Part shown: positions 44,988 through 56,806 of the stretch, one piece after another | How positions within the stretch are numbered: the first letter of the stretch is position 1 | Layout: the number at the start of each line of letters is the position of its first letter | From: Vanilla planifolia | Taxonomy: Eukaryota; Streptophyta; Magnoliopsida; Asparagales; Orchidaceae | Direction: 5' to 3' | Assembly (NCBI GenBank): GCA_023846275.1 | Contig: CM043868.1 | Coordinates: forward strand, 2,871,153-2,935,152 | DNA: 64,000 nt | Program-made: the position numbers and the translations under genes | Notes under the pieces: model-generated | The model's input: only the letters and a program-made list of their open reading frames with translations | What the model was told of the DNA's origin: nothing | The model's database searches: none

Positions 44988-45962
44988 TATAATATAAAAA
45001 TATGAAAGATGATAAAAGTTGATAAATAATTAAGTGGGGAAAAGAAAGAGTTTAAGAAAAATTATGAAAGTAATCATTAAGGGTAGTAGTGTTTTAATTG
45101 ACACTACATATAGTGTAATAATAACTCTTTGGTAAAGGATTGTAAAGAGGTTCATAAAGGAAGATCATGCAAGCACAATGATCTTAATCATACTAGATGA
45201 TTAAATTAATTAGTAAGGAACCTTAGTGGATTATGCAAAACAATTGTGTGTTGGTTGTAAGATTTATTATGGAGTAATACTACTGATGAAGAACTAAGTT
45301 GGTCACCTATGAGTAAAAAGTTGTATAAATATTATTTAGGATAGTGATTTAGGGGAATTTGGGATTTAAGTTAATTAAAATTAACTAATAATTATATAAT
45401 AAGGCTATATGATAATGATTATAGATGTATGATATTATAAGAACCTTTAAAAAGAATGAGGTTGATTAAGATACTTTTTTGTCTTAGATTTAGATAAGTA
45501 AACTTGATAACTATGATATGAATATATTAGTAATTATTTATTTATTTATAAAATAGTATACTCTTTCATGTTATCTTTTAATAATTAATGGTGTAATACT
45601 TTATTACTATTTTATATATTTCTTTCATTAGGATTGGCTTATTTACTTCAATAGCATGATCAATTTATTTGTATTAGTTACATTAATAATGTTATAATTA
45701 TATTATCACAACTTTCTTCTATCATGTCATGAAAATGACATAAAATGTACTATAAAATATGAAAATATTTAAACATTGGTTATAAAATGATTGACATAAG
45801 TTAGACACATACTTAGGACACGTGGAGCATAACTCTTTCCCTACAATATTATATTTTGGGTGATATTGCCCCATTATAGGTTATATAACCTCATATGATC
45901 AAGGTAAGGATTATCCATATATTGATAAGGAGATTAATTCCAATATCATTAAATAAAAAAGT
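43769..45962. other. Spacer between two head-to-head elements
   Basis: 2.2 kb with no recognisable gene. Both flanking elements point away from it, so their 5' LTRs face each other across it. It contains a purine-rich stretch on the plus strand at about 44395-44690 and a TAA microsatellite. Confidence 0.5.
44935..44985. repeat. Microsatellite (TAA)17
   Basis: Seventeen uninterrupted TAA units inside a longer A/T-only stretch. Confidence 0.95.
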
Positions 45963-46635
45963 TGTAAAAAAATCAAAGAGAGGAGACAAAATACTAAAAA
46001 TTATCATCACAGTACAAAGTAATAGGTGAAGTATGCAGTGGCTTATTGTAGGCATGCTAGAGTGCACATTATAATGCACTAGCTAAGTGTCACATCCAAA
46101 AGCACAGGAGTGCACTGCGTAAGGGCAAGGTAGTGCACATGATCACGTGAGGCTAGTGAATGTGTGCCCTATTAGCCACCTATTGCACACATGTTCTACA
46201 CAAATGGTAGGTGGACTTACCACACTATCATAGTCAATGCCTGTATAGGAATAGTACCGTGACATGGATTCATATAGGTATAATAAGCAAGCACATATGT
46301 TAGGCTGATTAGGTGTGAATTTTGTAGAATTTATGAAATTTTTATATTTGAGTTAAAACCACATGCTTTTTTATTTTCTAATAAAATATGGCATCTAAAC
46401 CTCTATATAAAGTTTAAAAAAGATATATGAAACAATTTAAAACCTAAAAATTAGAAATTCATGAATTCAAAATCACTTAAAGAATCTTGAGAAATTACAT
46501 CTCTTTGTGATAAAAATTCTCTTATTCTCCATTTTCCTTAGCTCCATATTATTATCACATTTTCACTTTTGTTGTCATGCCTTAAAAAGTTCTATTATCG
46601 AAGGCTCATGGTAAGAACATCTCATGAACATATCA
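45963..46635 (+). repeat. 5' LTR of copy 2
   Basis: 673 bp, starts TGTAAAAAAATC; ends before the primer site, with CTCATGAACATATCA aligned to CTCATAAACAAATTA at the 3' LTR end. Confidence 0.65.
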
Positions 46636-46642
46636 TGTTTTT

Positions 46643-46658
46643 TTTGGTATTAGAGTGC
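46643..46658 (+). promoter_or_regulatory. tRNA-Met-type primer binding site of copy 2
   Basis: TTTGGTATTAGAGTGC, preceded by a T run; one C-to-T difference in the core TGGTATCAGAG. Confidence 0.75.
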
Positions 46659-47641
46659 TTCGATTTGTCACCGATGGCAGTGCAAAGAAGAAGACAGTTG
46701 AAGAGAAAGTCACAAAAGGGAATTGAGAGATTAAAAAAGCTTTATTCGAGGTGACTATATTAAATATTTTACCATTAATTCTAGAAGCATAGGTAACTTC
46801 ATTAACTTAATAAATGTAAGTGTTAATATAGATGGTGTTAAAATTCTAATATCTTTCCACAACAAAAGTAAAAGACAATATGCCAAACAAAAACATGTTT
46901 AATAAGAGAAAATTTAGACTAAGTAGTAATCTCAAAATAATTGAAGATGAAGATGAGGATGCCATCAATCTCATGCTTTCAATATAAAGGAGTCATGACA
47001 TTCTTTTAAGATAGATGCTACACTTAATTTACCAACTTCTAAGGATACAATGAATAAAGAGATATTAGATACCTAGGTGGAGTAATTAAAAATATATTTT
47101 TCTCTATACAAATATTCATAAATGGATAAGGTGGAGTATGCTCGATTAAAAATGATAAGTCATGTATTAGTTAGGTTGAGAGTTTCCTAAGAAATATCAT
47201 AGTTGTAGAAGTGTCATGAAGCTAATTTAAAAAATTAATCTAAGATGAATTTTGGGTTACATGAAGGAAAGAAAGAAAAAATGGCATAGTTTATGAAACT
47301 AATAAGGACAAATGGTGTGTGAGCATAAACCATAGAATTTTGATGACAAATATTGAGTTTGAGATGACTATTTAAGAGATGTAAATATTATCAAAGTTTT
47401 GTATTATCTTATTATCATATAATTATCTTTTTTTTCTTATTCAATCTTTAAAATAAGTTAATATAATCACAATGGCTTTTGAAAAAAGAATGAATTCAAA
47501 AGGATAAAATCAAAAAAATAAAATACTAGAAGGTTTAATTATAAGTCTAAAAATGGATGATAAAAAAAAGAGTATTCTTCAATAAAAGATATTACAACCA
47601 TAACTAACAACATTACGTTTACAAGTAGAAATCAAACGTAT

Positions 47642-47683
47642 TGCTATCACTACAACAGCATAGGACACATGATAAAAATACTA
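47642..47683 (+). pseudogene. Broken gag zinc knuckle in copy 2
   Basis: Encodes CYHYNSIGHMIKIL. Spacing fits CX2CX4HX4C, with the second and third cysteines replaced by tyrosine and leucine. Confidence 0.5.
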
Positions 47684-48460
47684 AAAATTATATGTAAAAC
47701 TATTTCTAATAAAGTTTAAAAAGAACAAAGTATTTAGTATAATAGAGACAAAATATACTTAAAACTTCTCTTCAAATTAATGAAAGCTTATCTTTTATAA
47801 CAAGAAAAGACATCTCTTACAAAGTAAAGTGAAAAATGGCTCTTCATTATCATAATACAAGTGAAGAAAGAGCTTATTAGTATTATCATTATTACTAAAA
47901 GTGAAAAATAATCTAATATTAAAAAGTATTATAAAAATACTATACTTAAAGATGCACTATATCTAAAATCCTATTCTTTGAAGTGGATTCATAAAGATTC
48001 TAAAGAGAGTTAAAAAATAATATAATGTGAAGTTTGTCATCACCAAAAACTATATTAATGAGGTTATTAATAAAGTGATACCTCAAGATATTTGCTAAAT
48101 TGTATTTGAAAATTCATATTCATGGGATAGAGATATCATCTACCATTGATAAGAACAATAATATCAGTTTAGAAATAATAAACAACTTTTCTTTTCGACT
48201 CATTACAAAGGAGTATTGATAAAAGAAATTATTAGTGCTAACCAAATGAATATGCTAGTGAATATTTGCCAAAGCTGTGTTACTAGTAATATAATTAAAA
48301 AAACTATGAGGATGACAAAAGTCTTAACTTCCCAAAGAAGAAAACATAAGTAGATCTACCAAAGAAGTAATTTAAAAAGAAGATTTGATGTGACTCAAAT
48401 ATCAAAAAGAAAGAATCTATGATTATAAGATCAATTTTATACTTATTAAATAAAAAATTA

Positions 48461-49155
48461 TGGAAAAAAATTAAGGAAAGAGAGAAAATGACAAAAATAA
48501 TTATTACAATATGAAGTAGTATAAGCTACACACTTGGCAACACATGATAGTTTGTTATAGACGTGTTGGAGCATGTTAGCTAGGCACTATATACAGAAGC
48601 ATAAGCACACATGAGGAAGGGTACAACACACTAAAAACCCGTGTGTGATTATGTGGGATCGACACATTTGTCCTATTGGCCACTTATGATGCATGCATAT
48701 TGCATGTGCATAGTAAGTGGACTTATTACATTACTGTGGTCAACACGTATGTAGAGGGCCTATCCAAGCATGGGAATAGTACCCACATGCTTGAACAATG
48801 CCTTAACATGATGAATGCATACTTGATTAGGAGTAAATTTTGCAAAATTTGTGAAATTTTTTTATTTGTGATTAAAACCATATATTTTTTATTTTGTAAA
48901 AAATAAATCATAAAAAACTCTACATAAAAGGATGAGAAGGATATTGAAGTAATTAATAACTTTAAATTCAAAATTTTATGAATTTAGAATCTCTAGAAAG
49001 AAAACTTCTAAGAGAAATTAATCTCTTTTTATCAAAAACCATCTTCTTCTTCTTCCTTAGCTTCTCGTCGTTATCACACTTTCATTTTCATTGTTGTGAA
49101 TAAAAAAAAGGTGTGTTGTTAAGGGTCAAGATAAGAATACCTCATAAACAAATTA
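48461..49155 (+). repeat. 3' LTR of copy 2
   Basis: 695 bp, starts TGGAAAAAAATTAAGG; shares TGTCCTATTGGCCACTTATG/TGCCCTATTAGCCACCTATTG with the 5' LTR and CTTAGCTCC/CTTAGCTTC near the end. Confidence 0.65.
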
Positions 49156-49175
49156 TATATATATATATATATATA
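49154..49175. repeat. AT microsatellite
   Basis: Eleven TA units directly at the outer end of copy 2, which blurs the element boundary. Confidence 0.9.
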
Positions 49176-52053
49176 CTATAAAGCAAAGACTACCTATATA
49201 CCTAATTCAAGATAAAGACTTCTCATATATGCTACATAAATAAGACAACCATAGACATGATACAAGGTAAGAATTACTCATATATATTTGCATGATATTG
49301 ATCAGGTATTGCTCATCTATATTTATATGATGAAGGGCTAAGATTGCCTATTTATAAAATATAAGGTGAGGATTGCCCATAGGTTGAGGATGCCCTTAAA
49401 GATAACTAGATCTTGTATGACATCGAGTGAGGAATGTCTATATACATGATATATGCTTATTATGCTTATTGGCTAAGTTCATATGATACTAGTTTTGGTT
49501 TAGAGGATAATGATATAAAGAAAAATTTTGGTATACATAAATATAACACATTGGAAATAAAAATAAATTAGAACATAATGAATTCATCTTTACATCATTA
49601 GATTTCTCCATGGTCTTTAGTTTATTTGAGTACTCATGATTTGTTCTGTTACTTCATGGTTATGGTTTACTATATTATTGTTCTAGTAAAGTTTCATTTG
49701 ATTATATTTTATTATATATTTTATTATCTTATTTGAATTATTTATTACAATATTTAGAGTCTTATTAATGTTTATATCATATATAATATATTCATTACAC
49801 TAAGAGACCCTTCATGTAAGTGTGAGTGAGGGTAGCATTTTGAGTGTAGTATTATCAAGTTGTTTATTAGCATTTAGTTGTTTGTACTTAGATAGTATCT
49901 TATGAAAAATTAGTATTTTTGATATTTTCTTACTAGATTATTTTTTGTTTATTATAATGTTATATTTATTAACATGATTTAGTTAAATGGGTTTTAGATG
50001 TTATCTCACTCTTAAGTTCCTACATAGGGTTTTAGTGTCATCATCTATTTTTATAATATTGATTAAACTCTATTTTATCTACTGTAGTTGGGATATACAT
50101 AGGTTTGACCTTGAAAGTTATCATGTATCCTTCTGTTTATGTAAAAAAAAAGGAGTAGTATTTATTTAGGTTGAATCTTATTTAGTTGTGACACAAAGAG
50201 AGTAGTTATTATTTTTGTTTGTCCTACTTGATTGTGACAAAAAGTGAGTGAATTTAGTATAAGCCTAGTCATTTGGTTAGGGAGCTGTAATCTTTTGTTT
50301 AGATTGAATCATTTAAAATTCTTATTATATACTTTATCTTACTTACATTCTCAATAAAGATTTGTAAAGTTAAATAATAATTTAACAATTATGTATAAGA
50401 GCCATTAAGTTTTATAAATGACTTTCATTATTAGATTGCTTGAGTTTTGAATTGGCTTTAGTTTACAATTCACACAATTCAACTGCTATCATCATGTTTT
50501 CACATTTCAACACATACCATTTGTTAAGTATAACATACTGTATGCAAAGTTTTGGAAATAACTTTTCTCTCAATGTATTGTACTGTTAACTTATGTTTTT
50601 ATTAATTTGAACTAAATTTACTATGCATTAATGGATAATATATAACACATTTATACAATTTTACATAATTATGAGATTTTTAATTCTAAATATTTTGAGC
50701 ATGTTCTAAACTTCTAACTATATTTTTTAGTCATATTTTTAAAAATAAAATCATATGTGAATGTATGCCTTAAGCAAAACCTAAGAATGATTAGTTATGT
50801 GTGAAGTATGTTTAAAAGGTTTTTGACTCACACACTTAAAATCTTATCATTTATAATAATGTCTCAAGATTATTGTTATGGTTCTTATATTTTAAAACCA
50901 AATAAAGATGCTTCAAAAGGTAACTTCTCTAAATGTACTCAAGTTTTTTATTTGCTACTTGTTATGTTCTCACAACATTTTCCATTAATACTTCTGAGTC
51001 AAAACCAATATGTTCAATTGATTCACCTAAATAATCTTAAGTTGTACAGTCTAAAATACTCCAAAGAAATTTATTAACATAATAAGAAAATGACTTTGTT
51101 GTTTATAAACTAATCACACATGGACTATGAGTTCAATAAGTGTATCATTTAAAATTGCTTCCCTATTTTATCCATTTGAGCACCAGTAGTTTATTTCTTG
51201 TAAGAAAACCCACTAAATATCCATTATTTGAAAACAAAAACATTAAACATCTACATTATTTGAACTTGAATTGTACTTTATTGTTCCTTTAATATTGGGA
51301 CTTTTGCTTATCACCATTACTTTGATTTTAATCATTACTTAATGTTGTCTTAAATTTTTATATTTATATATGCACAAACATATTTAATATATATATATAT
51401 ATATATTTAATAATAATAATAAATAACACCATAATGCAACAAAATAACAAATTACAACAACATAACAAGTGTCAATATTATCAAACACATATTGATTTCT
51501 ATGATCATAATTACTTTACCATAGAAGTAAACCTACAAAATATGTGCTACTTAAGTTAAAAAAGTTTGGATGGTTGAAGTAGTGCTAAAAAACATTGGAT
51601 GCTAACTTGAAAAAAAAAACAAATTTATTCAACATGATTGATTGTAGAACGTAAGTGCATTCATTTAAGCCTGAGCTTCACAAGAAAAAATTTCTTTAGA
51701 AAAAGATATTTCAAATGATTTAAAAATTAACTCCGAAATTTCTTTAAATTTAAAGTTTGTAAGCTGCCAACCAAATATATGTGACAATCTTTTAAGTAGA
51801 CTTGTCCAACAAAATTTGACACATTAAGACCTTGTGATACTGACTTGTCATCACAATCTATAAGTTGATTATGCTTTCAAAAAAGACTAACAAAAATCAA
51901 TTAATACAAATTTTAGAAAAACTATTATAGCCAACCATGTCTTCCAATTTTTGACTTTTTTGTTCTGAAATATTATCATATGGATCACCAACACAACCAT
52001 AAGATTAGAAAACTCTTTGATTAGTTTTTAAATATTTTTCAACATATTTATGC
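49176..52053. other. AT-rich intergenic sequence
   Basis: No gene recognised. From 49185 to 49410 a degenerate short repeat of the form AAGGT(A/G)AG(G/A)ATTGCC(T/C)AT(A)TAT recurs several times; one unit also lies at 45898-45925, on the other side of copy 2. An AT microsatellite is at 51388-51406. Confidence 0.5.
51388..51406. repeat. AT microsatellite
   Basis: About nine AT units. Confidence 0.85.
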
Positions 52054-52199
52054 AAAATTCTTAACAAAGTAAATAAGCATAAGTTATCCATATGTAAATA
52101 CATTAGCTAAAAAAAGAATCTTGCTCAAAATTCTTAACAAAGTGAATAAGCATAAGTTAGCCTTATGTAAATATATTAGCTAAAAAAATAATCTCACTT
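52054..52199. repeat. 73-bp tandem duplication
   Basis: CAAAATTCTTAACAAAGT starts at 52054 and 52127; the units differ at only a few positions. Confidence 0.85.
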
Positions 52200-52635
52200 A
52201 TTTTCTATGTATTTATAACCACTAAAACGCAATAATTTGCTTAAAACTAAGATTTTCCCCTTTCTAAGTAAAGAATTGTTTTATAAATGTAAGAAAGATA
52301 AAAGAAGATTCATTGTAGGTACACCAGATATTACACAATAATGAGCTGGTTGAGTACCACACTTGGAGGCATGAGTGCATAATTCGAAGGTTTAGCACCC
52401 AAAGGAGGTAAAGTTAAAAAAATAAAAATAAAATCTTCAAGGGCTGCTTATTCGAGTGGGTGCACACTCTCATGTGAGTCTAACTTCGAGCACATGCTTT
52501 GCGCTAAGCTCGATCACATGCATTGAACCACAAAAAAATTATTTTGTCCATCTTTTTTATTTTCTTTCAGTTTTCATTTATTTTTTTAATTAGATATTGT
52601 TAATTTGAGTATGTTTCTTTCTTTTTTATTAAACT

Positions 52636-54575
52636 TATTGCATCGTTGAGCACTAGCCTAGTGCTTTGTTTGATGATAACAAACCCTAAATATTTCTAAT
52701 GAATTTATTTATGTAAATTTTCAAATTTTAGGTAGTCGATACTCGTATTTGTGAGAGAACTTAAAGAAGATGTGCAAATTTTAAAACCCATGAAGTTCAT
52801 CTTGGTTGGAGTGGCAAACCACCAAGAGATGCATTTCAAATTTAATTTTAGGTATTTGAATTTTATTTTGATTAAAATTTTAAGCTTGATTGAAATATTT
52901 ATTATAAGGCATAAATAAAATTTGAATTAATCTTAAAATAATATTTAAGTTTCTTATTTTTTTAGTCATCCACATTGATTATCTTGACCATCATTTTTTT
53001 TTAATATTATTTTTAAAATTCTTAATTAATTTATTATAAAACAAATGTGTTAATAATATTAATTAATTTGTAGAAAATTTAATATCAAAAAAAGCTCGTT
53101 CGTACAAACAATTAACGGTTGAACCAACTGGGTTGCTATAGTGAACTGTTATGGTTCAATAGTAACAAATTCTGAACGTGGTTCCATGCACCAAATGTTT
53201 TTCATAATTAATCCCAAACATTACATTTTGGATCAGGTCATCAATCCCACTTTATTAAATCAAATCAAGTATAGAGCTAGTGGAATGGGTGATTAATTCC
53301 TGAAGTTACCAAGGGGCAGCCAACCCAAGTATTGGGCTATGCATAAGCGTTATGGAAATATTTATAAGGAGAAACTATTAAAGCAAATGTCCAATGTAGG
53401 ACTAAAAGCATGAACTTTTCTAGATAGTGAACTCCCAAATTATGGGAGTAATGTGAACTATCTAATCGCACATTTTGAGATCGAACGATCGCCACCATAT
53501 TGCATTTTTTAAAAGCGATAATCCTATCACCGTTCAATTGCTCAATTTTGCGATTGCACAGTCCAAATTTAATCAACTTGAAATGCTAAATTTTGTCATC
53601 AGATCATGTTTTAAATCTAATAGCCCAAATCAATTTTATATTTCTAAAAAATGAATTCGATTGCATTTGTCATATCATGCAATTTTCATGATCGAACGAT
53701 CTCGGAGCATTATGATCGAATAGCTCCTATGCCATAGCTATTTTAGTCATTATTTTAAGCTATAAATGATTTTTTAATTATTAATATCCTAACTAAAATA
53801 TCATAAAAGCGGTAGAAATTGTAACAAGTAAATTAGGTGTTTGGTAAATACTTTTAGCTTTTATAAGTTGCTTATAAATAAGAGATTTTTGTACTAAATT
53901 TAAAGGAAGAATTTTAATGTGATCTAAAGAAAAGTTTCAAGTAAAAATAGTCAAACTATGAGGAGCTCATTCCCATTGTTACTTCCATATGCTATTACGT
54001 CATTTACTTGTCGAACTCTTGAAATTCTTTTCCTTCTCAAATCAGCTAAGTTATTAATTTTCTTGATCCTTAATTCATTTAATTAAGATACTTGTGTCTC
54101 TTTAATGATTTTATCAAGCATAGGATTTTGATTTTATGCCACCAAATATTTTTTCTATTACCATTTTATTTCGTTGTAACACTGTAGTAACTCATCCGCT
54201 TATTTCGTTGTAAAGTCATAGTAGCCTATCTTGTTTGTCTCTTTGTTGTGATGATTTAGCATACCTTTCTTTTGGCAAAAGACTTATATTATATTTTTTT
54301 TGAGTAGTTTTTACTAAAAGTTGACATAAGCTTGTTCTATAAGTAGAACCACTTAAAATTGATTTGTATATTTTAAATTATTATTGAGTTTTCAATTACA
54401 TGATTTTTATTAAGCTTAATATATTTTAAAAAAAATTAAAAATTTGTACAAAATCACTTTTATTTATTTTTTAAATATTATTAAAAATTACTTTAAATAA
54501 TTTTTTGAAATATTTTTTAGTAAACTAAAATTTTATTCTTAGCAATTCACCCCCCTCTTACTGAACTACACTTCA
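52636..54575 (+). repeat. 5' LTR of the 52.6-58.8 kb element
   Basis: Aligned with the 3' LTR and with the solo LTR at 12155-14048. The three share ordered blocks throughout, with heavy substitution. Confidence 0.8.
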
Positions 54576-54593
54576 ATTGATATCAAAACAATG
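54576..54593 (+). promoter_or_regulatory. Degenerate tRNA-Met primer binding site
   Basis: ATTGATATCAAAACAATG immediately after the LTR terminal CA; differences from the consensus are G-to-A type changes. Confidence 0.75.
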
Positions 54594-54942
54594 TCTCTTT
54601 TTTTGAGAAGAAATTTTTAGGAAAGATCTATGGCTCAATTGATGCTTCAACAAGTTCGGGCGAATGCACATCTTCAAATAAGCCACCACTATTTATTGTA
54701 GATTATTATCTTTATTAAAACTATGATTATTAGTAATTTAAAATTAATTTATGAGAAATATGAGAATTAATACAATTTTCTTTTGATTTCTTACTAAGAA
54801 AAATGCATAAGGTGCTTTTGTACCTAAAGTTTTTATGAAATAGATAATAATGAAAAATATAAAATATAATTAAATAATATACAATAAATATTTTATATTT
54901 ATTGTATTGAATGCTATCAAATTTAATAGAATTATGAATTTA

Positions 54943-55640
54943 GAAACAACTTATGAAATTTGGCATAAATTCGAGGTAATATATGAAGGAATCTCTTTAA
55001 TTAAGAAAAATAAAATAAAAATGATGATGCATGATTATGACTATTTAAGATGCTTCTAAATAAATCCATTAAAAGCATGTTTATAAGATTTACTAATATT
55101 ACTAATGTACTTACTAGTTTGAGAAAGTAAATTTTTATGAATGAACAAGTGAAGAAATTCTTAGAATTTTATCCAATGAGAATGATCCATTGACCATCAC
55201 AATTAAAACATCCAAAAAAATTCTACGATAATATTAGATAACTTGATGGGTGAGTTTATTACAACTAAGCAAGTAATAAAGAGGAGAAAAGAAGAATATT
55301 TAGTTAAGAAGAACAACACAAAGAAGAAAGAACAAGAAATAGAATTGAATATGGAGGAAGGCATTTCCAAAAGAGGCATCAATTGATGATGATAATAATG
55401 TTTTAATTTGTAAAAGATTATCTAAAGTTCTTAATGTTGTAGAAATGTATAGAAATAAAAATTCTAATAAGAAAAGTAAAAATAAAAAGAAGAAGAAAGT
55501 ATTAAAAATAGCTTAGAGTGATTCAGAAGAAACAAATATAAGTGAAGAGGAAGACAACCATGAAAGACTATTTTACATGATGTCTAGAGAAGAAAAGGAA
55601 GAAAAAGAGAGTGCAACTTTAAGTGAGGAAGAGGTAAATT
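54943..55640 (+). pseudogene. Decayed Copia gag (UBN2 type)
   Basis: Readable blocks in order: ETTYEIWHKFEVIYEG (54943-54990), KIKMMMHDYDYLRCF, MFIRFTNITNVLTSLRK (55078-55128), NEQVKKFL, and DNLMGEFITTKQ (about 55240-55275), followed by a Lys/Glu-rich tail. They match the order of the plant Copia gag domain: W..LE..YEG, K...L...Y..F.M, MF.RFT.I...L..LGK, .E...KIL, LE.L...L. Stops and frameshifts between blocks make it non-functional. No zinc knuckle was found after it. Confidence 0.8.
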
Positions 55641-56806
55641 AATTCAAAGAAAAATTGGTTAAACAATTATTTTATGTTTACAAGAAATTTGAAATTTTGA
55701 GTAAAAATATAAGAAATTAAAAGAACATAATGAACATCCAGGCTATTATAAACAAATTAAAGAAAAAGCCAACATTTATTTAGAAATCATGAAAACGATT
55801 AATAAAAATTTAAAATAAAAAATTAATGAGCATGCATCATTAGTTAGAAAATTTAGTGTTCTTAAATCATTACACTATACTTATTTAATTTCAAATGTAA
55901 AACGAATTAGTAACAAAATTTTATTACAAATACTAAAAGATCTCATACGCATAGGCATGTTGATATTTTATATAGTTTTAATCATAAGCTTACATATTAG
56001 GATTTTATGCAACCTAGTTATACTTCACTTGCATATAAGATTAGTGCTAATATTCATTCTAAATTTTCTATATTTACATGAACAGTGAAAGAAAATAGTT
56101 CTTTACACATAAATGTCTTGAACCCAAAATAGTTTGCATTCTCAAATCTAATAATTAAAATCAAGTATTGTGCATATAATATTGATAAATAAATTTCAAT
56201 TAAAAAGTAGTAAAAACATAGATAAAAAGTAAATAAGATTTGAGAAATTATGTTTAGAAGATTTAAATTAAATAAAGAAAGAAAAAGACATATTTGAAGA
56301 AAATCCTAAAACTTTAACTAATTTAGGATCATCCTAAAAAAGTAATATGTGAGATTGATTTTAAAATTGATTTTATAATAATAAATATTTTATAACAAAT
56401 ATTAAATCAACATTAATATAATATGTCTTGGTTAGTAGTTATAAAAATTAATTAAATCAATTTAAAAGGGATTGAATGAGTTGATTCCTAGACCATTGGA
56501 TAAAACTATAATTAAATATTTGTCAAAATACTATTAAATGATCTATTGGTTGATAATTTAATAAATTTTTAAGATTATAAATAATTTATAAAATAAATAT
56601 TTTATCTGTTTGAGTAATAACAAAAAGAGGGATAGAATATAAATTGAAAGAATGAATATAAATTAAGAGAGAGTAGTAATCCAGTAATAACATACATATA
56701 TAAAGAGTTTTTACTTAATTAGTTGCATATTCTTATATAAATAGTTTATATTTTTATCAATTTTATTTTAGGTTTTGTTATTATTAAAAAGAAGAAATTA
56801 TTTTAT

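Larger units (their letters stand above)
45963..49155 (+). mobile_element. Short non-autonomous LTR element, plus strand (copy 2)
   Basis: 5' LTR 45963-46635 and 3' LTR 48461-49155 flank a 1,825-bp interior, almost the same interior length as copy 1. Behind the 5' LTR is TTTGGTATTAGAGTGC (about 46643-46658), a tRNA-Met-type primer site. Gag-like remnants follow: MDKVEYARLKMISHVLV near 47116-47166, resembling the Ty3 gag block where KV.YA.LKL precedes a WW motif, and a broken zinc knuckle at 47642-47683. No reverse transcriptase or integrase is seen. This fits terminal-repeat elements that carry only gag (TR-GAG type; inference). No target-site duplication was found. Confidence 0.7.
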
